Below, piece by piece: positions 49,669-60,815 of a stretch of 64,000 bases of DNA (positions within the stretch are counted from its first letter, which is position 1; each line of letters begins with the position of its first letter). The DNA is taken from positions 1 through 64,000 of the forward strand of contig DF240078.1 in the NCBI GenBank assembly GCA_000507305.1, written 5' to 3'. A program made the translations under genes and the position numbers. The notes below the pieces were generated by a model. It worked only from the letters and a program-made list of their open reading frames with translations. It did no database searches and was not told where the DNA came from. This DNA is from Breviolum minutum Mf 1.05b.01. Taxonomy: Eukaryota; Sar; Dinophyceae; Suessiales; Symbiodiniaceae.

Positions 49669-49989
49669 ATGGAGGAAAACTCAGCTCTTTGCCTTTGCAA
49701 AGACCTTCCAAGGAGACAGGGAGAAAAATCGGACCCATCCAGCTGGGAGCTCAAAGCTTTCGTGATTCGCGAACAAATGCTGACAGTCTATGGCAGTCTG
49801 ACAAAAATGGGTCACCTTGTAACGGAAGATCGAATCCACAGGCACTTCCACCTGATGGCAGGTTACGGATCGTTAGTCGTTACTGGTTCGGTGGGGGTCT
49901 CAGAATTCCTGCCTCCACGGTTGGAAGGGAGTAAGTCAAAGGAGTATATGACCTTGCTGATGTGCAGAATGAAGCTCCAATGCTCTTGA
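49669..49989 (+). CDS. possible plus-strand ORF, divergent from the glycosyltransferase
   Basis: A 106-codon frame with plausible composition (FVIREQMLTVYGSLTKMG, HFHLMAGYGSLVVTGSVG). The minus strand here has stops in the frames I checked. It would share a 200-bp upstream region with the glycosyltransferase. No family recognised. Confidence 0.22.
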   Translation: MEENSALCLCKDLPRRQGEKSDPSSWELKAFVIREQMLTVYGSLTKMGHLVTEDRIHRHFHLMAGYGSLVVTGSVGVSEFLPPRLEGSKSKEYMTLLMCRMKLQCS

Positions 49990-50812
49990 ATGAAACTGTT
50001 GAGGCCAAAACGGGCTAGCAAAAGCAAGCACTTTGTCCTTCATGCAAAATGCTAACCGTGTCATTCCAGTTGTTCATATCAGTTCACATTCAGTTCACAT
50101 TCAGTTCACAATTTGCCAAAATAACCAAGTTGTCAAGTCATTTTGGTGCTCAGAGCACTCCTGCTCTGGAAGGTATCGAGGTCCTGGTACTGGAATGAAC
50201 CTGTGATGCCAAACGCCACAAAGACACAAAGAAAACATGCTGTTACGGAGCTCATGATGACGGTGGACCACTAAACTACTAAACTGGGCCGAAGGGCTCC
50301 CCAAGATTCAGCAAAGGGCAACCGCCCGCAGCCGCGCGCTGACAGGTGGAGCCGGGAAGTTCATGAAATCATATTATGAAATCCATTCTTGATGTCACCA
50401 GTCACCATATGTCACTTGGGTCACGTCTGATACGAGATTATGTCTGCGTGGGATGTTCAAGGACAGACAAGGACAGAAACACTTCTAACACGGTCATGCG
50501 ACAACATCAAAGGAGGTCAAGTGAAAGTCGCTCTGCTCCCCTCTGCACCTTTGCCAAATGGAGAGGATCGATATTTATGCAGTCCCTGACAGAATCTCTC
50601 CTTCTCTCTCTTGCATGGCAGTCTCTTGTTCAGCCGTCAGTGAACTTCCACCAATGGATACATAGCCGTAGCCTCATGAAGGGCTTGTGGGTGGAGATAA
50701 TTTCCTCAGTACAACAGGATCGGCATTGAACGAGAACATGACCTGAAGGTGAGTTCTCTTGCTAAGTTCAGCCGCATTAAAAACCATCACTGAAGGATGC
50801 GGCCTGGCAAGA
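49990..50812. other. no gene seen
   Basis: Contains three copies of a CAGTTCACATT unit near 50080-50108 and short frames only. Confidence 0.4.
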
Positions 50813-51105
50813 TCACTGAAGGATGCTGCATTGCCAACTGCCACCTGCCCTCCCAACCCCGCCTGTGTCGAAAGGCATTGGAGGAGGTATGTATGTACAC
50901 GGGACGTTCTCGTCCCACATCGGCACAAATATAGGCCCGGTGCCCTCAGCGCCATGCATGTTATCCATGCTATCGCTGCTATCCCCCATTGGTCGACTGA
51001 GGAAGCGACCCAAATCTGGAAATGCAATGGCAACTCGATCCAGCAATCCTTCGGCGATGCATTCACCTCGATGAATTGTGTCACAAAATCTCCGTGTTGC
51101 AAACA
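50813..51105 (-). CDS. unrecognised exon
   Basis: After a CGGAG acceptor the frame reads FCDTIHRGECIAEGLLDRVA, IAFPDLGRFLSRPMGDSSD, GTGPIFVPMWDEN and then GTCCCGTGTACATAC, a possible donor; the frame runs on to 50813. Good coding composition. It lies directly downstream (minus sense) of the second TIR element, so the element may occupy the preceding intron. No family recognised. Confidence 0.38.
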
Positions 51106-51134
51106 TTTATCAAAAAGGATTATACCAGCATAGA

Positions 51135-51537
51135 CCCCAGATAGCAAAAACCAATTTTTGTGTTAGGTCGTCACCCTCCACCCCAACCATAGCACATTAC
51201 ACTGGCACCCAGCAATGGCACCAGGTCCACTCCCCCAAAGTTGGCCGTCACCTTCCCCCCGCCATAGCACACTACAATGGCACCCTGCAATGGCACCCTG
51301 CAATAGCACCACGTCCACTCCCCCAAAGTTGGTCGTCACCCTCCCCCAACCATAGCACACTACAATGGCACCCTACGATGGCACCCAGCAATGGCACGCT
51401 ACGAATGCACCCAGCAATGGCACCACGTCCACTGCACCCTGCACTGGCACCCTGGCGCCACGTCCAATCCGCCAAAGTGGTTCGTCGCCCTCCCCCCTAT
51501 TGGAAGTAAGAACCCCTATAGCTATCGCTATCTGGGG
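51135..51537. mobile_element. small terminal-inverted-repeat element, longer copy 2
   Basis: Ends CCCCAGATAGC and GCTATCTGGGG are perfect 11-bp inverted repeats; flanks CCAGCATAGA on the left and GGAAGTAAG..CCCCTATAGCTA at the right end match copy 1 at 6306-6430. The interior is expanded by a minisatellite. No open frame of its own. Confidence 0.6.
51168..51490. repeat. minisatellite inside TIR element copy 2
   Basis: Three irregular units, each running from GTCACCCTCCCCC through CCATAGCACACTACAATGGC to CCACTCCCCCAAAGTTGG, with inner 12-15 bp subrepeats built on CAATGGCACC. Unit lengths are about 80, 90 and 150 bp because of different subrepeat counts. Confidence 0.85.
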
Positions 51538-51732
51538 AAAAACTGGTGATTTTTGGGCAGTTCATCCAAGTGACGCAACAGTTGTGCTTGTCGCGGCTTC
51601 GGTGGGCGTGGCAACAAGGGCAGCTCCAGCACGAAGCCTGCAGACCTCAGAGCTGTCTTGGCAGCCAGTGGCCATTGAAAAATAATTGTTCATGTTCGTA
51701 AACGTATTTTTTGAGGATGACATTATATTGTG

Positions 51733-51987
51733 TCATTCTGTGCCAAACAGACTGTCAGTGTTACAAGATGTTACAAGCTCATAGGCTCTGCTCCCACTCT
51801 TGGGAGCATTGTTAACACAAGACCCAAGGTTTGCACGCCAGTTCAAGACGTCGCCTTGGGAGCAAGGCATCGGAAGAATCGAAGAATCTAAACACATCAG
51901 ATTACGAATCTCTCGGTCACCATACTGCAAGAGTTCTGCCAGTTGCTGCATGAGGCTGTGGGCCTTCGGTTTCAATAATGAAGTCAT
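51733..51987 (-). CDS. unrecognised exon
   Basis: Frame with good composition: AHSLMQQLAELLQYGDREIR, LDSSILPMPCSQGDVLNW, SGSRAYELV. It might be an upstream exon of the gene at 50813-51105, across the TIR element. No family recognised. Confidence 0.32.
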   Translation of the reverse strand: MTSLLKPKAHSLMQQLAELLQYGDREIRNLMCLDSSILPMPCSQGDVLNWRANLGSCVNNAPKSGSRAYELVTSCNTDSLFGTE

Positions 51988-52532
51988 TCAAAATTATCTG
52001 TCAACTTCCTTCACATGGTGCGATGGATCTAGCCACATGATTCTCTTGGGAGTGAAGTTCTTTAACCTCATGTTCCCAACCTCATGTTGATTCATTCAAA
52101 CAGTTTCACTGTCGTGGCCTCCACCATCTGGCGCCCATTTATCCGATTCTTCTGGCAGAAATCATCTGCCGCCTCGGCAACACTCATGGCTGCCAACCGG
52201 CCTCCCCGGCATGAAAAAGATGGGGCCTGATCTCCGGCTCTGGCAGCCCAGGCATAACCACCTGATATGAGAGGTCATGTGAGTCATATGTCAGAGCCAT
52301 TCGGAAGCATCACTGGGAGTCCAAACCCATGAGCCATAGAAGGCCTTCAGCATCATCTCGCAATTGGCTCCTGGGAATGGGAATTCAGGCGACTTTTCAT
52401 GTGGGGATGAAGCAATTGGACCAAACTCGGGGAAATGCTGGATGAAGGAAAAGTACAGGTAAAAAAACAGCCATCCAAGAAAGGAGTGCTGTTCACTAAG
52501 GGATAAGACCCTCTGCCTCTATATCTTCAATG
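51988..52532. other. no gene seen
   Basis: No exon-like segment on either strand. Confidence 0.4.
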
Positions 52533-52772
52533 TCAGGAAATAATATCCGGCTTTCTTGACGCGTTTCTCTGAGGTACCAGCCACTTAGGAGCTTCCTTTT
52601 TGGTAGCTTCATCCAGCCTTCTCTGCGCCTGATCATGCTGACCACCCGCTTCATGTTTTCTGTTGGGAAGGAGGTGCACCTCTTTTTGCGCGCGCAGCAG
52701 CTCGTTCTCTAGCTCTCCAGCAGCACCGCCTGACAGGTAATGACCCAGAAATTTCATGAAATTTGTATCCAA
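52533..52772 (-). CDS. possible coiled-coil exon
   Basis: Frame with charged helical composition (GELENELLRAQKEVHLLP, QHDQAQRRLDEATKKEA) ending at a stop at 52533. Probably a short coiled-coil segment. No family recognised. Confidence 0.3.
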   Translation of the reverse strand: MDTNFMKFLGHYLSGGAAGELENELLRAQKEVHLLPNRKHEAGGQHDQAQRRLDEATKKEAPKWLVPQRNASRKPDIIS

Positions 52773-53214
52773 TAAATCCGTGTTTTTTCACCCGCCTTCG
52801 ATTTCCTGTGCTGACTCCCAACATGTCAAGTTACCAACCTCAGCATGGCTGCAGCAAAAACCCGAGAACCTAAAACGGTGGAAAGATTGGCACAAGGATC
52901 AAGGATCCGACCGACAATGCGGCCACGATGGCACAGGCGTGGCCAATGATGTGCTCCGCCTGCAGATTTTTTTTGCTGGCCCCCTCACGAAAAGCGTTGT
53001 CTTTTCTACGTGTTGACAATTTGTGTTTGTAAACATCTTGATATGTATCAGCTATACTCTTTTATGTTTATGTAGATATTTTGTACGTGTGTGAACCTAT
53101 GATTTACATTGCTTATCCCTTTGTCTGATTCAAGTTGGTTTCCCCATGATCTGAAAAAAGGACGCTTCAACATGTTGGGTCTACCGGGGGGGTTTGCCCG
53201 GAATTTTAACATTT

Positions 53215-53233
53215 GGGGTGGGGTGGGGTGGGG
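53215..53233 (+). other. perfect G-quadruplex motif
   Basis: Four runs of four G separated by single T (GGGGTGGGGTGGGGTGGGG), the most stable class of predicted G4. It ends 13 bases before a 41-bp tandem array. Confidence 0.92.
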
Positions 53234-53246
53234 ATGATACCGTTCC

Positions 53247-53490
53247 TTGCAATTGCACACATCTCGGTGCTACGCAACTGATGTTTCTTGCACTTGCACA
53301 CATCTCGGTGCTACGCAACTGATGTTCCTTGCACTTGCACACATCTCGGTGCTACGCAACTGATGTTCCTTGCACTTGCACACATCTCGGTGCTACGCAA
53401 CTGATGTTCTTTGCAATTGCACACATCTCGGTGCTAGGCAACTGATGTTCCTTGCACTTGCACACATCTCGATGCTACGCAACTGATCTT
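53247..53490. repeat. 41-bp minisatellite, 6 copies
   Basis: Head-to-tail units starting TTGCACTTGCACACATCTCG and ending CAACTGATGTTCC, almost identical, with single-base variants (CACTTG/CAATTG, TACGC/TAGGC, CGGTG/CGATG). No unique spacers. Confidence 0.95.
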
Positions 53491-54439
53491 TTCCGCAACA
53501 GGATGCACCAAGTCAAACTCCACCAAACAGCATGCATGGCAAATCGTGTCAAATGGATACGCTGTAAATTACAGGTGGTTGTTGATTTTTCCGCCAGATT
53601 TGGCGAAAAAAACTGACGTTTGGACATTGTCAAAACATTCAATGATCAATTGCATCTGAAAACATGATATGCAGTCTACTTCTGAAAAAAACACATTTTA
53701 TATGGAAAAACACCGTAAAATCAACACCATGATTGCAAGAACAACAAACGGCTGCAGATACTCACCACATGTAGTCACAGTCGACATTGTTCCAAGCCGG
53801 GCAACCCCCCCCGGCGGAGCCAACATGTTGGATGGTAAGCTCCCCACTTTCAATTCAGCACTGGCTGAAATGGCCGCCAGGAGCATGCGAGCATATCTTG
53901 GTGCCTAAGCCAAAAAAAACAGTTCGGCTATGTCCACCCTTTGGGCAGTTGCTCATCCTTGGAAGCTGGCCACTGGCAGAGCGGCAAGACCTCAGCATGC
54001 TCAAACCCATCAAGAAAAACACAGGAAAAGTCCAAAAGGTGACACCTCCCACTGAGCTGGCGGGCGATAGCCAAGAGTTGTGCACCTTGGGAAATATCTA
54101 CAAAGCTCTGGCAATTTCCCCGTGCTCCCCCATGCTCCTTGTTTATCAACACCAGTCACAGAAACCAGAAGCCCTGCCTCACCACAGCTGCTGAAGCTCT
54201 GGAACCTGCCATTCGATAAAAAACCCATGCACTCTGGTGATGATTAGCATCCTTGTACTCTCACCCTGGCCTTCGGTGTTGCTTCCTCAGTTCAACCAAG
54301 TCAACATGTCCAATGCTCCTCAAGCGTAAATTGTCCGTGACTTCCCAATTTCCTTCACCATGTCTTTGATGTCCTTCCTGTTCGCTTCCTTTTGTGCAAT
54401 GCGAACCAAAAGAAATTGGAAGATCCCTAAGCCATGGAC
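53491..54439. other. no gene supported
   Basis: Frames on both strands at 53855-54228 have similar composition; no splice-bounded exon or domain was recognised. Downstream exons of the helicase fragment next to it would be expected here but were not found. Confidence 0.3.
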
Positions 54440-54547
54440 CATCATCTTCAATCGCTCCAATGGCACGTAAGCGTCGAATCGCAGCTGCAATCGACTCGGA
54501 GGGTGGAGGTGTCGGCCTTGGTTCAACCAGAGGTGACTGAAGTTGCC
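54440..54547 (-). CDS. DEAH-box RNA helicase fragment (HA2 winged-helix start), one exon
   Basis: The exon reads LVEPRPTPPPSESIAAAIRR then LRAIGAIEDDG and ends at GATG|GT. The pattern PP..ESI.AAI..L..IGA(I/L) is the characteristic opening of the helicase-associated HA2 domain that follows the RecA core in DEAH RNA helicases. The acceptor is either CTTCAG (start 54536) or AATGAG (start 54547). Neither the core motifs nor the following LTPLG strand was recognised nearby, so this is a lone exon or part of a degraded gene. Confidence 0.42.
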
Positions 54548-54792
54548 TCATTGAGGCCGAGGCCATGGCCATGGGAAGACATCAAGACGAGGAACTCCAA
54601 GAAATGCCAAGAGCAACCTGGCAATTGCGAAGACGAAGTGAGATCGGTACAAGTCTCGAAGAAATTCATGTTTATAGATTCACTGAATCGATTCATCGAC
54701 TTTTTCCGCAAAAAATAACCAGGTTCGCTCAGAAGGCACCAACCTCACATGTCGTTGTTGACGAATAAAGTATTGGAGGCGGCAGTATTGGG

Positions 54793-55197
54793 TCATAAAT
54801 TCAGGGCCATGGGCCCAAACGATTTGGCGCGTCCTTTAACAGCCAGCTTTGCTGTGTCTGTCTGCGTGCAATAGTCCAAAAGCGACGTAGGACAGTGCCA
54901 ACAGACCTGTCCATGAATAGTTGTTACCGGAGGAATGTCGGACAGGCTTCTTCGGCAAACAGTTTCTGCCCTTTCCCATGGACAGAGCGGTACACACAAT
55001 GAATTGAGTTGAAAATGAGGATCCAAACCAAGCAAAAGGCAAAGTGCCTCTGTCTCTCCACAAATCTGGCACTTCCCATAAGTAAATGAAATTACAAGCA
55101 TGATTTGGTGCGAAACATTGCAACTATGGACACATCCTTTTCCATGAACAAAGCCTGACACAATGATCACAGTGGCCTGCATCCACCTTGGGTCCAA
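54793..55197 (-). CDS. unrecognised Cys-containing ORF
   Basis: A 134-codon frame with several Cys-x2-Cys-like spacings (KCQICGE, QVCWHC). Competing frames over the same stretch have similar composition, so the true exon is uncertain. No family recognised. Confidence 0.22.
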   Translation of the reverse strand: MDPRWMQATVIIVSGFVHGKGCVHSCNVSHQIMLVISFTYGKCQICGETEALCLLLGLDPHFQLNSLCVPLCPWERAETVCRRSLSDIPPVTTIHGQVCWHCPTSLLDYCTQTDTAKLAVKGRAKSFGPMALNL

Positions 55198-55390
55198 CTT
55201 TCAAGGTAAGGCGTGGCAAACCTGCACATAGCAAGCAGAAGCCACAAAAGCCACGCAAGCCACAAAAGCCGCAAAAGCCACAAAACAAGATCCCCCAAAA
55301 TTATCCAAAAAGCAAAAAAAATATGTTGAAATACAGAAATATCGACTCTCAATTGAATTCTTGGGTTCTTTTTCATCTTTACGGTTCTGT

Positions 55391-55772
55391 TCACCTGATT
55401 TGCACCAGTTGACTCAGACCTTGAGCATCGGCAGAGGCTGGGTCCGAATAAGCAAGGAGTTGCCCTTCATCGTCTGAGGCGTTGATGGTTCCAGGTGAAC
55501 TGCTCCGGAAACCTCGGTGAAAAACGGGGTGAAAACGGCGACGCCGCCACGGCGTGCTCCTCCATGATGCACTGCCTGAATTCAGCCGCCAAGCCACGGA
55601 TGCTTCCTCGTCCCTGCTGAGTCAATAGACAACTACCCTCGGTTGCACGCATTTGAGCTTGCTTTGAGGTGTCCTGGAAAGGGCCACGGAATGAAGATGA
55701 AGATCTCAATGATGGCAATATTAGGGGTTGGAAGCTTTTTCTGATGTGTGTTTTTGAGTGGCCATAAGACAT
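55391..55772 (-). CDS. unrecognised exon(s)
   Basis: A frame with segments LLTQQGRGSIRGLAAEF, CIMEEHAVAASPFSPRF. Coding-like composition only. A 9-bp AAGCCACAA repeat at 55228-55290 (plus-strand KPQ repeats) lies just downstream. Confidence 0.25.
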
Positions 55773-56253
55773 GTAAGTTTCACAGGGCGCATAGTGTCAG
55801 GCTCCACTCCTGGCCATACAAGGAGAAGCCTTTAGTTCCAGCAACGCTCGCCGGTTGGCATGTCGCAAACTGAATCTCTCGGGAGGGGCTAAACAACAAC
55901 AGCCTCACAAGTTGACAAGGCAAGGCTGCGAGCTACAGCACGTTAATGGCATTACGGCTCGGGTCCAACCGAAAACCAAATGGAGATTCTGTCTTTGTGT
56001 CTCAGTCCCCTGGCCTGATATCATTGGGGTTGTTTTTGGCCAATACCACCTCCAGCTGCAGGATTGTGCCACCACTAAGGTCGCACAGTGGAATGATCTG
56101 GCTGGACTCTAGCGATGACACTTGGGGCACCAAAATGGTGCACTCCACCTCTGGGGTTGGTCAACAGATGCCAAGGTCATTCATCAAATTTCACATCTAT
56201 TTGAGTCCGCAATAGTATCACTAATAGTAACTATCTCTGACAGTCCAGCATCT
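55773..56253. other. no gene seen
   Basis: Short plus-strand frames without splice support. Confidence 0.4.
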
Positions 56254-56649
56254 TCAAACAATGAACGATTCCTGCATCACAAAGTGTAGAGAAAATGCAC
56301 TACTAGCCAAAAAAGAATAGTCTGTGTTGAACATCTCTTTTTTTTCTATCGACTTTTGCCCCTGTGCCTTCTCCGGCACCACCAGGTTGGGACAAATACA
56401 AACCAAAGATGGCTGTGGCCCTTGAGACTTCGCTGAAGCTTGGAATTCATGTGGCCGCACAGGACGTGCTTTGGGTCTTGGAGCAAACATAGACCCTGCA
56501 GTTGTCCCTCCTGTTGACCCTCCTGTTGTTTCGGTTTTCTGAAGAAAGACATCTTGATCGCCCTTTCGCGTCAAATAGAAATAGCCCAGGATCGCAAGCA
56601 TTAGTCCGAGAAATCCCAGAGGAATCAAGATTTCTAGGGGAAAGGTCGC
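56254..56649 (-). CDS. single-span membrane protein, C-terminal exon
   Basis: After CCTGCAG at 56649 the exon reads ATFPLEILIPLGFLGLMLAI, LGYFYLTRKGDQDVF: one clear membrane span followed by a positive stop-transfer stretch. Then a Gly/Thr linker (TTGGSTGGTTAGSM), a basic Pro-rich segment (RPKARPVRPHEF) and CICPNLVVPEKAQ. The stop used, 56254, may be read through an unrecognised donor. Upstream exons at 57.0-57.6 kb are ambiguous between frames. Function unknown; type I topology is likely if an upstream signal exists. Confidence 0.45.
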   Translation of the reverse strand, partial: ATFPLEILIPLGFLGLMLAILGYFYLTRKGDQDVFLQKTETTGGSTGGTTAGSMFAPRPKARPVRPHEFQASAKSQGPQPSLVCICPNLVVPEKAQGQKSIEKKEMFNTDYSFLASSAFSLHFVMQESFIV

Positions 56650-58732
56650 CTGCAGGGGGAGACAGATCTGAAAATTGCTCTTCAATCTGCAATCTTTTAA
56701 CAAATTTATTGTGAGACGGTCGGATCCAAAAACAGTAAATGAATAAATATGGTGCATATGCAAATATCATTTCCTTTATGATTGTGCACTTGCCTGCTCT
56801 GGAATGGCATCAGATAGTGCTAGGACCATGTGCTTTCCCACAGATGCCAAGAATGCTTCAGAAAAGAGCTGAGATCTTGCACTGGTTTGACTCCTTAGCT
56901 CAGTTGCTCGGGAACAGAAATTTTCAGGTCAAAACCTCCAAACGAGGGAAAATCATGGGCAAGAGACGCATCGCTCGCTAGCATCACTTTGGCAGAAGTG
57001 TGGTTCCGCTGCACCAGGCTGCTCTGCTCATGTTTCCTTGTAGGCCACTGCACTGGATTGAACAACGGCATCCAAGAGATCATACCAAATGCGATGATTT
57101 GTACTTTTTGTAATGTATATACATATATACGTATATTTCATTATATATATAATAGACATATACCTACAGGACGTTGGCCGTCGGAATGAATCTGATACAA
57201 ACTTTGACATAGACCAAAGAGAACATGGCTGGCTAATGGTCAAGCTACAAAGAATAAAAATGCTGAACGAGAAACGCTCCCGGTGGGCATTCGCTACTGC
57301 CACTTGCGTCGCACTGAAAGATGTGGAAGGCCAGGATGACCCAAAGCATTCTAATCTTAGTCCTGACCACAGCCGCTCTTCATTCCAGCAAGTTGCTAGG
57401 ATCATCCCTCCCCAACCGTTCAAACTGCAGCTTCCATACTGAGGATGAGGCAACATGGATGGCTTGAAGCCAACAATATCGGATGATGTAGGGGTAAGGT
57501 ACCTTAGTCTCAGTCCACTCCCGGATTCCGTGTCTTCGCACTTGGATACCCATGATGCCAATGATGCCGGATGCAGCCAAGGCACTTGGTAAGGTGCCCC
57601 CCGAAGCGGCCAAGCGGCTCGGGTGGCTAAGCCCAAAGGTGACGGAAACAAAGCTTTGGCTCAGAAGTTTGAAGCTCTTTTTTGTTTGTTTCCACTAATT
57701 TAATATGGTTCTTTACTGATGATTGCGTGATTGCCATACAAATTCAAAGCTGCCGCAATGTGTTCTAAGGATCCATGATATTCCAATGTCACTGTGAATA
57801 GCTTGAAACCTGCCAGGATGGCAAGACTGGATCCATTGGAGTGTGGAGCATTTGCAACGGCCTGGCTTGCCGAAGAGAAGTCACAGCAAAAAGCGATGTG
57901 CCACTGATTGAAGGTACTCAGTGGATCTTAACCACGGTTCCGGTTCCAAAGTGTCAGGAAGGCGCAAACTTTGGGAAGTAGTTTTCAAAGGCAGCTGAGG
58001 AATAGAGGCCTCATCTGAAATACAATTGGCTGCATTGGCTGAAACATATCTCAAACTGCATCCCTGATGAGGCTGACAATTTTGTTGTTGGGTATGCGCC
58101 ATATAGACAAATATGCCTGGCATGCATTTCTTACCCTGATACATGAGTGACCAAATAGAGAGCATTAATGGTCGGACATAATATTCTATGTATGCATGTG
58201 CGTCATACATAGTACAGCCTATATGTACATGTCTGCGTGTGTTATTGTTAACAGACTATCTCATCACATCAGCCGTTGACCGTCAAAGTCTGTCTTTCTT
58301 ATGCTCATCTGCTCAGCTGAGGCCCAGGCGATAAGAATGTCCCGGACCCAAACGACCAGCCTGACAGGACGTATGACGTGAGGGATCCTACCAGAATGAA
58401 TCTAATATCAATATCCTTAGCAAATATTAGCATCCCATTTCAATGCCTCAATGCCAGCGCAAGGACCGCAAATACAACACTACACACCGTGGATTCCGTC
58501 AAGAGTCAATTTAAGTGTTGCATCCAGCTTCCAATCTCTTGGGAAGGGCCATTTTACTTTAAAGTAAAGGGGGATAAAGTGGTCAGCAAGTGACTTGATC
58601 CCTTGAAAGCCAGGTGAATGAAGGCTTCTGGCCAACATTGATGCACTTGAACTTCAACCACCAGTTTTTTGACATTTTTTGCAACAAAAAAAGCACTGGA
58701 AGGCGACTCTGGGCCGAAGAGACTAAGATAGA
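56650..58732. other. possible upstream exons of the membrane protein; otherwise nothing
   Basis: 57028-57651 is open in two minus frames at once and an exon cannot be chosen. A frame at 57881-58210 has little support. AT-rich patch near 57110-57160. Confidence 0.3.
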
Positions 58733-60815
58733 CTACGTGACCTTGAGGCCACGCTTGCCAATGACCCTCCGAGCCAGATCCGGTCCAACGATCCGTTGGA
58801 AGTGATTCACTAGAAAGTCATCCGGTTTTGTTCCAAAACTCACCAAATTTCGAAAAGTCACACAGGCCCAAACAGCATCTGCAGCTGTGTCACAAGCCTT
58901 TAGCATCCCAGCCCAAGTAAATTTGTTTGGACTTACACCTTCTTCTTGCATATCTGCTATCACATTCGCTGCAGCTTCAACATTTCCAAGCGCAGCATAC
59001 ACATTCACCAACGCACTGTAGCTTCCCACATCTGGCTTGATCCCTTGCACATGCATTTTCTGGAAGATCTGCTGAGCTCTCTCGGCATCTGCAGCTTTAA
59101 CGCAAGCATTCAAGAGTACATTGTACAGGATCAAATCAGGACGCAACCCTTGGGAAATAGCTTCTTCCAAAAGCTCAAAGGCTTGTTCCAGCTTTAGCAA
59201 CTGACCCAAGGCTACCAAAACGCAGGTGTAGGTTCGAATGGATGGTTTCAAGCCCATCTGCTTCATATCTTCCAAATAGCGCAGGGCAGAATCGGCATCA
59301 CGGCATTTTGAACAACTATCAATGAGGCTGTTCATAGCTACTGTATCCGGTTGGAGGCCAGCAGAACGCATCTTTTGGAAAACCTCAGTAGCTACGTGGG
59401 CATCTGCTCGCTTCGCACATGCATTGAGTACAGTGGTGTAGACCACCACGTCCGGAGGAATTTCACGCGCACACATAGCTTCCAACCAAGCTACAGCATC
59501 AACCAACCTACCTGAGTTCGCACAAACTTGCACAATAGGCGTGAAGGAGAAGGCATCCACCTTCAACTGTGATTGCATTATTTCATGTAAATGTAGTCTT
59601 GCCTCGGTGACTCGCTTTTCCTTACAATATGCGTTGAGCAGAGTGTTGTGAGTTACAATATCCGGCGTCAGCTGTGCCGACTGCATGGATTTCAAGCATT
59701 CAGCTGCCTCAGTCGCCTGGGAACTTCGTGCATGAGCTGTCATCAGGACAGTGTAAGAGGTCTGGTCTAAGACTTCCCCGGCTCCTTCAGCCTGCTTCAG
59801 CAACTTTTCTACCTTGCACAATGGAGGTGAAAGTGATCGGTTGACCTTCAAAGGGTGCAGTTCTGCCGTTTGCAGTCTAGCAGTCCCATCTGATTCACAA
59901 AAGCATCAACACGTTCAACAGTTCAACCTGTTCTAGAAAATGTTGTAACTCCCAAAGGGTATATGATAAATAAAACACAAAACGTACAGATCATGTCTGT
60001 GGTGTGCCTACATTACAACTCTACAATGCAGGTTCACAAATTTTACTAAAAGGTGATGTTGCCTTTAAGAAGGTTTGTTTTACACCTGGCCCTCCTGCCC
60101 TCCAAACACTCATCCAAGGGGCCATGGTCACATCTTTGCCGCGTCCTCTCTTCGCATAAGCATCTGCCACTGTATTGTAGTCAATGAGATTTGCATCGCC
60201 TGAGCTAATCTTTTTCTCCAGAAGTTCATTGGCAGCAGACACCTTGCCATCCTTCGCATATGCATGGATAAGGATGCTGATGACTTCCGGATCAACCTCT
60301 ACATTGAGCTCTTGAGTCAACTTCTCCATCCATGCCTTTGCTAGATCCGGCTTCTTTGCTTTGGCAGCTGCCTCCATCACCTTCCCAAAAGCCTTCTTGT
60401 TGGCTGGGACTCCTGCTTCCAACGTCTTATTAAACCATCCCACGGCACCTTCATAATCACCTGAATTCGCAAAGGCCGCCAGGACCAGATTCCACAACAT
60501 GGGTTTTTTCTTTCGGTCCTTTGGCAGCTGTGGAAAGATTTGCATAAAGAGATCTGCAGCTTTGGCAGATTTCCCCTGCTGCGAGAGCTTCGTCAACTGA
60601 TCCAATGACTTCGCCAAGGGCTGCGCTGTCGCACGGCGCATGATTCCACTCCCAGACCTCCATTGTTTTCTCAGCACCGCTGTTGCTACACCGAGAATGG
60701 ATGGAATTGATTTTGTGGAAATCCTGGGTGCCTCTGGTTGAGATCGGAGACCAATCCTCAGAGGTACAGGATGTTTGGTGTTCCACACACTGGCGAATCT
60801 GGTCTCAATCTCCAT
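58733..60815 (-). CDS. pentatricopeptide repeat (PPR) protein, two exons, complete
   Basis: Organellar RNA processing, editing or stability factor by family. Exons 60140-60815 (ATG at 60815) and 58733-59889 join in phase through a GC-AG intron (CGCG|GC...TCAG|AT), giving about 610 residues. Exon 1 has about three and a half helical repeats (PMLWNLVLAAFANSGDYEGA, LIHAYAKDGKVSAANELL). Exon 2 has nine consecutive 35-residue P-class motifs, for example DIVTHNTLLNAYCKEKRVTE and DLILYNVLLNACVKAADAER. After the last motif comes a short tail (LARRVIGKRGLKVT). The N-terminus is Arg/Ser-rich with few acidic residues after the first five, compatible with organelle import, but an upstream start is not excluded. 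No DYW or SMR domain. Confidence 0.88.

Noticed and set aside
53247-53490. CRISPR-like array
   Set aside because: The 41-bp units abut with no unique spacers, no cas genes are present and the genome is eukaryotic.
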